Below, one piece after another: positions 57,834 to 64,000 of a stretch of 64,000 nucleotides of DNA. This DNA comes from an uncultured Alphaproteobacteria bacterium (GTDB lineage Bacteria; Pseudomonadota; Alphaproteobacteria; RF32; CAG-239), in NCBI GenBank assembly GCA_949297145.1, contig CASFQO010000012.1:1-64000 (forward strand), given 5' to 3'. The notes beneath the pieces are model-generated. The model had not been told where the DNA came from. It saw only the letters and a list, made by a program, of their open reading frames with translations, and searched no databases. How positions within the stretch are numbered: position 1 is the stretch's first letter; each line of letters begins with the position of its first letter. The position numbers and the translations under genes were made by a program.

Positions 57834-58565
57834 TTATATTTTTGGAGCACGTTTGCGCTTATAAAATACCTTGTATATGTCAACAAACATAACATTGAAA
57901 AATATGGCTAACACGGAAATAACGTATATATGGCTATTTATTTTAAAGGACAAATCTATTGCGTATGAAAGTATGCATAAACTGCTCATAAACAAACCGC
58001 ATCCAACAAAATTCCAATAATTCCCTTGGGTCTTTTTATAGGCATCAAAAATTGAGCGGCTTTTGCCTATAACTGATGACAACCATGCTAAATAAGGACG
58101 GCTTATTGTATATGGCGACAGCAACAGCATTAAAATGTAGAATAATGTTTTGCCTAGCAGAGAATCGTGGCTTTGTAAAATTTCCATATAATTTTCAAAA
58201 AATTCCAGGTATTTATCCCTAAACCCCATAAACAAAGGAATATATGGAGCAACAACCAAAACTAAATAAATGCTGATGTTTATAAACATTATCTTACTGG
58301 CTGGTATCAAGCCATTAAAAATCCTTATGAGGGAGAAATATGGCGGATGTTGCTGAATATGGCGGATAAAGATGCACCAATAAACATAATATCCTACCAA
58401 CCATAAAATACTTAGAGAATTTGTCCACCCATTTGGAATTAAAGAAAAAGCATAAAGAAAAGCAAAATTGACTAAAGTCCAAAGAATAAAAGTCCTTTTA
58501 TAGAGCAGTACGAACTTCGTACTGCTCTTGATTGAGGACAATAGAGAAAAACTTTTTGCCTCCAT
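57834..58565 (-). CDS. Multipass membrane protein next to the coupling protein
   Basis: Unrecognised integral membrane protein (243 aa, five or six hydrophobic segments) with a basic C-terminus (FYKRKRAPKI). The start is taken at 58565, ten bases after the coupling-protein stop; the longer frame reads through codons of that gene's acidic tail. Probably part of the secretion cluster by position only. Confidence 0.62.
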   Translation of the reverse strand: MEAKSFSLLSSIKSSTKFVLLYKRTFILWTLVNFAFLYAFSLIPNGWTNSLSILWLVGYYVYWCIFIRHIQQHPPYFSLIRIFNGLIPASKIMFINISIYLVLVVAPYIPLFMGFRDKYLEFFENYMEILQSHDSLLGKTLFYILMLLLSPYTISRPYLAWLSSVIGKSRSIFDAYKKTQGNYWNFVGCGLFMSSLCILSYAIDLSFKINSHIYVISVLAIFFNVMFVDIYKVFYKRKRAPKI

Positions 58566-58575
58566 TGCGGAAGAT

Positions 58576-60795
58576 TTACGCTTCGTCTTCTTCAAAACCT
58601 TCCTCTTCTTCTGCGTTAGGATCATAATCTATACCTAATTTTGACAAGATATCTTCATTTTCATCTGTTCTTTGGGCCACAATCCAATCCGGAACCCATG
58701 GTGAATGCGGTAATTTAGACATTGCCAACATTTTTTTATCCAGATAGAAACGAGGAGCATCTGCCATAATCGGTGTATCAATAGAGCCTTGCATCAGGAC
58801 AACTTGTTTCAGCATCGGCAAACTTAACAAGTCATTCGCACTTATGGCTGAAACGCCTTGCAGCTGATAACTTACGTTTTTAGCAAACGGATTGTACTCT
58901 TTGGCCAAACTTCCTTCTTGTCTACTGTATGACGTTGTTTGTACCGTTTTGTTACCAATCATTTTGGAGAAACGTTGAGCTGTCTGTTCATTGTTTTGGG
59001 ACAAAATCACCTTGCATGCCGTTGTTGAAATCACAGTTTCCAGGTCATCCTTTCCATATTTACCGGAAATTTGGCCTAAGTCTTGTCCAATCAGCAAATA
59101 AGATACTTTTTGACCACGTCCTACCGCAGGACCGTCAATAACCGCTTTCAACTTCGGCATTTGCGGAAACTCGTCGAGTACGAACAAAGCAGGAAATGGC
59201 CCCATCTTGCCATCGGTCGGGTGTACCGAATTCGGCGGATTGGAAATTAAGTATGCACTAATTAAATCCACGAATGTTGCACTAATCGGGTTTAAGGCTT
59301 GCGCATCGGTTTGGTTAACAGACAGATATACGGAAATAGGTTTCCACTCTCCGGTTACAGGGTCTTTCATTCCGCGCAAATCCTTAAATTGAATATCGGA
59401 AAAACTTGTTCTCGCTACCACCGCAGAGTTCTTAAAGATACCGATACCCGTTAAACCTGTTGACATAACTGAGCCACGCTCTTTATCCGGCATCGCGCTC
59501 AAGGCACTCAATTCTGTTACGCAACGACGTGAGTAGCCATAGTTATTCGCTTCTTCCACCGCAGCATCCAGCAAATCACGCATTGGGTCTGCCATTGCGG
59601 CCATTTGGTCACCTTCTTCCAAACGGCGTTTAATCTCGTTTGCTTGCTCAATTTGTGAGGAGGTAATCCATTCCAAAATCATCGCCATACATGGTTCATG
59701 ATTTACCCATTTATCTGGTAATAAATTCCATGTTCCTATCGGCAAATAATTTTCTATAGTCAAATTACCATTTTGCAAATCTTGGATTGCACGTGCCGCA
59801 TTTGCTCGCAAACCACCAATACTCATGTCATCATAGTATTGCATTAGCTCGGCTTTGTCTTCTGCAGTCATGGAGCCTTCATATATTTTTTGAATAAAGC
59901 GCTCATTGGCCAGGGCTCGTTCGCATTTTGATGAGATAAAGTGAATAAATCCACACAATGCACTACGTCCGGTTTTTGACCAGTGAGGGTCTGCACCACC
60001 TTTTGGATCTTCCACTAACGTATTGCACATTGAGTCAACATACAAATCTCTATCCGGACCAGGTTTTGGCAATGCTCCCGGTGACAGAGGGTTCCAACTC
60101 GGATAGTATTCGCCTGTTGCCGGATTATCTTCTTTACCCCAGTTAATAACGAATACCGGACCTACTTTGCTTCTTGCTCCCGTTGTTTGGTAGCACAACT
60201 CAGGCTTCGGGTCGTTCACGATAATACTCAGGCCTTCCGAATTAAATATTGTTGGAATTACGACTCCGGCCGTTTTACCGGTTCCCGGAGGTGCGCAGCA
60301 CAAAGTTGACAAAGTTTCTTTCAATTTCAGCATTTTACCTTGGAATTTTCCGACTACCATACAAAAGCCGTCAAATCCTAGCAAAGGCATATTTTCAATA
60401 TCTCTTAATGTTGCAATATGCGCAGAACCATGGATGTTTGATTGGAATTTATATGGACACTTTATTCCGCCAACCAATAAAATGATTGGAAAAGATAAAA
60501 ATGGCAGAATCGGCGGCCATAAACTTATTTTAAACTCACCACTGTAATGGTATATTTTTCTAAACCATCTCATATACCATTCCCATAAGTATCCGAAGTC
60601 CCCTAAGGATTTTTTCAAGAATATTCCCGCAACTTCCACGCTTTTTTTAGATATGCCATTTTGCATAAAAAAAGCAATTATTGGCGATAAATAAAGAAAT
60701 GCAATAGTTACTGCTACTGATATGGCAAATGTTATTGTCATCCAGCGCACCGCGTTATCATATTCTTCCCATTCTTTTCCTCTTTCTTTTGCCAT
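58576..60795 (-). CDS. Type IV secretion coupling protein (VirD4/TraG/DotL-like)
   Basis: Inner-membrane hexameric ATPase (739 aa) that recruits substrates to a type IV secretion apparatus. Two N-terminal membrane helices (about 18-44 and 91-111), Walker A APPGTGKT (168-175), a Walker B region FVLDEFPQM (near 535) and the TraG-type GRGQKVSYLLIGQDL segment are present. The C-terminus is very acidic (EEEEGFEEDEA), as in DotL-type proteins that bind adaptors. AGAGG precedes the ATG. Neighbours are membrane and coiled-coil proteins. A conjugative rather than effector role cannot be excluded. Confidence 0.9.
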   Translation of the reverse strand: MAKERGKEWEEYDNAVRWMTITFAISVAVTIAFLYLSPIIAFFMQNGISKKSVEVAGIFLKKSLGDFGYLWEWYMRWFRKIYHYSGEFKISLWPPILPFLSFPIILLVGGIKCPYKFQSNIHGSAHIATLRDIENMPLLGFDGFCMVVGKFQGKMLKLKETLSTLCCAPPGTGKTAGVVIPTIFNSEGLSIIVNDPKPELCYQTTGARSKVGPVFVINWGKEDNPATGEYYPSWNPLSPGALPKPGPDRDLYVDSMCNTLVEDPKGGADPHWSKTGRSALCGFIHFISSKCERALANERFIQKIYEGSMTAEDKAELMQYYDDMSIGGLRANAARAIQDLQNGNLTIENYLPIGTWNLLPDKWVNHEPCMAMILEWITSSQIEQANEIKRRLEEGDQMAAMADPMRDLLDAAVEEANNYGYSRRCVTELSALSAMPDKERGSVMSTGLTGIGIFKNSAVVARTSFSDIQFKDLRGMKDPVTGEWKPISVYLSVNQTDAQALNPISATFVDLISAYLISNPPNSVHPTDGKMGPFPALFVLDEFPQMPKLKAVIDGPAVGRGQKVSYLLIGQDLGQISGKYGKDDLETVISTTACKVILSQNNEQTAQRFSKMIGNKTVQTTSYSRQEGSLAKEYNPFAKNVSYQLQGVSAISANDLLSLPMLKQVVLMQGSIDTPIMADAPRFYLDKKMLAMSKLPHSPWVPDWIVAQRTDENEDILSKLGIDYDPNAEEEEGFEEDEA

Positions 60796-60816
60796 TTACA
60801 CCTCTAATAAACAAAA

Positions 60817-62118
60817 TTAAGCCAAACTACGTATAAGTTTTTTAAGTTTTTCAAATGTGTTTTTATCTGTTTTTTCTTCACAATTGTCTAAAGATTTGGA
60901 GAACAACCGAATTTCTTTCGGACTTCCTCTGTTGATACGTGTCACATTGATATTCATATTGTTCCAAATTTCAAACATATCTTCTGCATTTATAATATTG
61001 CCCGATTGAATAACCACATAAGAAACTATTTCAAAATTCATATCTCCTACAGCAAGTTTTGTTTTTAATATATCGCGAGCGATATCTACTTTTCTTACCG
61101 GAGAGATGCGATGGCTGCTCTCTGAAAACCACAGGGGCTCTTCATCATTAAATTTCTCTTCATCTGCCAGCCAATCGCCTACTTCTTTATCTACTAAGCA
61201 AAGAATCAACTGATTTTTTGATACTGCAACATAATCTATTGTTGTATTTTTGATTATTGCAGATGGAATGACATCATATCCTTTTTGGTTAAGCACATCC
61301 AATACCGGCGTATGAGATTCTTTTATTGGAGCTGGTGTCTGATTATCTTGTTGTCTGTTCTTTTGCTGATTATCCTTTTTATTATTTTGGTTTTGTCCCT
61401 TATCTTGATGTTGTGGTTTAGAAGCAATTTCTGGTTCTATGTCTTTAATTATTTCTGCATCTATTGTTTCTGGCTTATCAACAACCAATGCTGATGGGAT
61501 ATCCTCATCTATATCGGGTTTCTTATCTTTTTTCTCAAAATCAAAATCTAAATCAAAATCATCATCATCAAAATTAAATAAGGCATGATTTGTCGGAATT
61601 TCTGCATTATCTTTTTTAGCTGGCGTATAAGGCGATGTTGTTCTTGAACTCAAGTTGTTGTTTATATTGGATTGCAACAGTGTTGCAGAAGGCAGTGGAG
61701 GTCTTTTCATCGGAGCCTTTTTGATGATTGGCGTCTTTTTTACAACTTTGGGTTCTTCTGCTATGGATTTTTTCTTTACGACGACTGGAGCTTTTGTTTT
61801 TAATGTGAGTTTTCTGAAAATATATAAAGGACTTAAGGCGACTTTTTTAACTAAACGTTCCCACTTAACTAAGCATAGCCCAACCCAGCCTGCAATCCAC
61901 AAAGGAATTGAACTCACCACAATCATAAAGAAGCCTAATTCGGAATTACTTATCGGGGCTCCGCTATTCCATTTATATCCCAGTAATCTCCAGTGTTCTG
62001 CCAACAGAATATCAAAATGCCAGTTAATGAGCAACAAAACCCGAATACCATCTATGAAGACTATACTCCATAGATAACCTACTATCAGTGTTTTTAATAT
62101 TATTATTAGTGGTTTCAA
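60817..62118 (-). CDS. Secretion-cluster membrane protein with C-terminal soluble domain
   Basis: 433-aa protein: two N-terminal hydrophobic segments (about 5-30 and 60-85), a long Pro/Lys/Gln/Asp-rich disordered middle (about 110-270) and a folded C-terminal domain of about 160 residues beginning near PVLDVLNQKGYDVIPSAI. It precedes the coupling-protein gene by 21 bases, the position of DotM/TrbA in type IVB systems, but the sequence was not matched to DotM. The start is a TTG at 62118 with GGAG six bases upstream. Confidence 0.68.
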   Translation of the reverse strand: MKPLIIILKTLIVGYLWSIVFIDGIRVLLLINWHFDILLAEHWRLLGYKWNSGAPISNSELGFFMIVVSSIPLWIAGWVGLCLVKWERLVKKVALSPLYIFRKLTLKTKAPVVVKKKSIAEEPKVVKKTPIIKKAPMKRPPLPSATLLQSNINNNLSSRTTSPYTPAKKDNAEIPTNHALFNFDDDDFDLDFDFEKKDKKPDIDEDIPSALVVDKPETIDAEIIKDIEPEIASKPQHQDKGQNQNNKKDNQQKNRQQDNQTPAPIKESHTPVLDVLNQKGYDVIPSAIIKNTTIDYVAVSKNQLILCLVDKEVGDWLADEEKFNDEEPLWFSESSHRISPVRKVDIARDILKTKLAVGDMNFEIVSYVVIQSGNIINAEDMFEIWNNMNINVTRINRGSPKEIRLFSKSLDNCEEKTDKNTFEKLKKLIRSLA

Positions 62119-62170
62119 GTTTTTCTCCGGTTTTATTCCTTATTGTATTATGATATTAGTTAATAAGTCA

Positions 62171-62662
62171 TTATTGTTTTTCGTTTTCCTCTATTTTTGC
62201 AGCAATTTGTTTTCTTAAATTTGCAACTTCATGCGGTGCACCTTTGTTTCCGCCTTCTTGTTCTATTTTGTCTTTTATTATTTCATCCAAAGTTTTATCT
62301 TTAGATCCTAGGTTTTTGATAGAAACGTGCTCAATTTCCATATTTTTTGGACGAGTTAAGCGTCTATACAGTGCAATAAAAGGTTTTCCGAAAAATTTTC
62401 CAAGACCGTATTTGTAGAGTTTATGACTGAGAACGAGCCAGATTATAGGAAGCAGAATTAAGCAAACACCTAAACTACAATCTCGGAATGTATTGAAGAC
62501 ACCGCCATTTTCCCAGTATTCGTACATTATTCTGTATGATTGAATATCAAAAATGTCAAATTTCCATAAAAGCTTAAAAAGAAATTGCCCAACATAGGCC
62601 AACACGACAAAAACAATTATACTGCTAGATAAAAATCTTATCATTTTACCTATTTTTTTCAT
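62171..62662 (-). CDS. Two-helix membrane protein of the secretion cluster
   Basis: 163-aa protein with hydrophobic segments about residues 10-32 and 65-88 and a charged, probably cytosolic tail ending in a helical stretch (EVANLRKQIAAKIEENE). The start is set at 62662 from the AAGGAG site. Layout (two helices then a basic region, RRLTRPKN) resembles the N-terminus of the 433-aa protein downstream, so the two may be related or interacting. Family not recognised. Confidence 0.6.
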   Translation of the reverse strand: MKKIGKMIRFLSSSIIVFVVLAYVGQFLFKLLWKFDIFDIQSYRIMYEYWENGGVFNTFRDCSLGVCLILLPIIWLVLSHKLYKYGLGKFFGKPFIALYRRLTRPKNMEIEHVSIKNLGSKDKTLDEIIKDKIEQEGGNKGAPHEVANLRKQIAAKIEENEKQ

Positions 62663-62672
62663 ATTTAGCTCC

Positions 62673-64000
62673 TTATCTTCCAAACCTATATTCTCTTATA
62701 GCTTTAGAAAATTGCTTTTCAGTTAACGTGAACTCATCTTTTTGGGTTGCAGCTTCTCTTTCTGATATTTTTTCACCATTTAACTCAAAATTGTCAATAG
62801 CAGCACTTATTTTTGCAACGGCTGCCTTGGCCTGTTTATGCTTGCTGCGGTCATTAATATTTTTCATAATGATTTTGTCTGTTTCCAACTTTGCTGCTTT
62901 ACCAGCATTGTTAACTGATGTCAGATATTGCTTGATGTTTTCTTTTATTGTTTCCGGATTGTCTTTGTTTGCCTCATGTATTTTATCTATATTTCCCATT
63001 AATTTTTGGTAATACTGTTGACTGCGTTTTTGAATGTGCGCTTTTATTATTTCTTCATTATCAATAGCATCTTTGCTTGCCGACCTTACTTCTTTAATTT
63101 TTTCAGATACTTGTTTCTTTATTTCTGCGATTTTTTTGCCATCATTTGCTATTTTATTAATTTCTTCTAATTTTTTGTTGATTTCCTTACAAGCTGCATC
63201 ATCACCACCTATTTCACTTTGCAATTCTGATACTTGCGTTGATATATTTGTTTTTAATTGACTTATATCTAAGCTTTTATTTTTTAAGCTTTTTTCTAAA
63301 TTATCTAATTTATTTGAAAATTCTGGGGAAATTGTATTTTTTGCATCACTTATTACTTCTTCGATTGTGGCTAATCTTGTGGCTATCGTAAATATTTTTT
63401 CTTCTTTTGCAAAACGCCCCGCGACGATTTCTTTATCTACGCCTAAACCATATTTTTGCATAAAATCAGCTTCCGGAGATGATGGATCCGCTAGTGCTTT
63501 TTCTTGAATATCACATAATTTTTTATAAAAATCCGGTTCTTTTCCCCATAATACCCATGTCGGAGCAATACCATCTTTTGTTTTAGCAAGATTTTCATTG
63601 AGTTCTGCTAATTTCTCTTTTTCTTTGGTAAACCTGTCTGCCCGCTCTTTATAAAACTCATCCCCTATCATATAGATATTTTTCTTTGCTTTTTCATTTT
63701 TTTCTTCAACTTTACCTCCTGATTTATAAGGAGCAAACAATACCCACTCTGCAAAATCTAATGTATTATCAACAATTGAGTCAATTCCCCAGGCATAAAA
63801 GGCCATAATGCAATCATTCCAAAAAACCTCCATAATATTATCACCGCCGGATTTTCCTTTTGTTCCGCCTCTATCACGTTTGGGCGGTACTATGGAACCT
63901 TTGGATATGACATTTTTTTCTTTTTTATCTTGTGGAGCCTTGGTATCAAACCCATCTAACGGCATTTCATCATATGCTCTTGATATGCCGTCTGGCGTTC
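62673..64000 (-). CDS. Coiled-coil protein, 5' end outside the window
   Basis: At least 430 aa; the frame stays open from the first in-window Met (63965) to the window edge, without a ribosome site at that Met, so the gene probably continues upstream. It is very rich in Lys, Glu, Asn and Ile, with long helical stretches likely to form coiled coils between about residues 195 and 370, and an N-terminal basic Gly-rich patch (PPKRDRGGTKGKSGG). It ends 11 bases before the 163-aa gene. No enzymatic motif seen. Confidence 0.6.
   Translation of the reverse strand, partial: TPDGISRAYDEMPLDGFDTKAPQDKKEKNVISKGSIVPPKRDRGGTKGKSGGDNIMEVFWNDCIMAFYAWGIDSIVDNTLDFAEWVLFAPYKSGGKVEEKNEKAKKNIYMIGDEFYKERADRFTKEKEKLAELNENLAKTKDGIAPTWVLWGKEPDFYKKLCDIQEKALADPSSPEADFMQKYGLGVDKEIVAGRFAKEEKIFTIATRLATIEEVISDAKNTISPEFSNKLDNLEKSLKNKSLDISQLKTNISTQVSELQSEIGGDDAACKEINKKLEEINKIANDGKKIAEIKKQVSEKIKEVRSASKDAIDNEEIIKAHIQKRSQQYYQKLMGNIDKIHEANKDNPETIKENIKQYLTSVNNAGKAAKLETDKIIMKNINDRSKHKQAKAAVAKISAAIDNFELNGEKISEREAATQKDEFTLTEKQFSKAIREYRFGR

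Noticed and set aside
58566-58625. Lys-rich N-terminal extension of the membrane protein
   Set aside because: It is the out-of-frame reading of the acidic tail codons of the coupling protein; the following Met is the likely start.

Overview
The window is AT-rich chromosomal DNA from an alphaproteobacterium. The support is an alphaproteobacterial-type SucC insertion, a pyrH-frr-uppS-cdsA-rseP-bamA-lpxD-fabZ envelope operon, gatCAB, SUF iron-sulfur genes and a diderm outer-membrane gene set (BamA, TolC, LpxD). The low GC, tight packing and partial SUF and LPS clusters suggest a host-associated or gut lineage; that is inference from gene content, not a phylogenetic placement.

Layout. 1-9 kb: a YegD-like Hsp70, a glycosyltransferase, an ArsC/Spx-like reductase, an orphan DotB/TraJ-type secretion ATPase, tRNA-Gly, murA, another glycosyltransferase and a MoxR-DUF58 pair. 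9-19 kb: uvrD, a four-gene lipid-linked sugar operon (ArnT-like, GtrB-like, YdjC/NaxD-like, GtrA-like), then gatCAB. 19-29 kb: small unknown genes, yajC-secD-secF, a degenerate LysM/M23 lipoprotein, a lone sufB, topA, dprA and plsY. 29-37 kb: the pyrH to fabZ envelope operon. 37-42 kb: sufS-sufT-sufE-sucC-sucD-comF, in which the SucD homologue lacks its catalytic histidine. 42-49 kb: tolC, glgP, a long structured leader before a lipoprotein gene, and unknown genes. 49-54 kb: tRNA-Ser, fba, then an accessory island made of a structured RNA ending in a terminator, an EcoRI-type adenine methyltransferase and a DUF262-HNH protein. 54-58 kb: infC (apparently with an AUA start), a GNAT gene behind a micro-ORF and a terminator hairpin, and ligA. 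58-64 kb: a minus-strand cluster around a VirD4/TraG-like type IV coupling protein, running off the window edge.

How they work together: most of the window is essential housekeeping (peptidoglycan and lipid precursors, outer-membrane assembly, Sec translocation, tRNA amidation, DNA topology and repair). The accessory layer is (i) surface or lipid A glycosylation, (ii) type IVB-like secretion, with a DotB-type ATPase at one end and a coupling-protein complex at the other, and (iii) the methyltransferase/DUF262-HNH cassette, probably a restriction or defence unit. The least explained items are the structured RNA at about 51.5-51.7 kb, the structured leader at about 46.66-46.96 kb, and the catalytically altered succinyl-CoA synthetase pair beside the SUF genes. 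No CRISPR array, transposase or complete prophage was seen.
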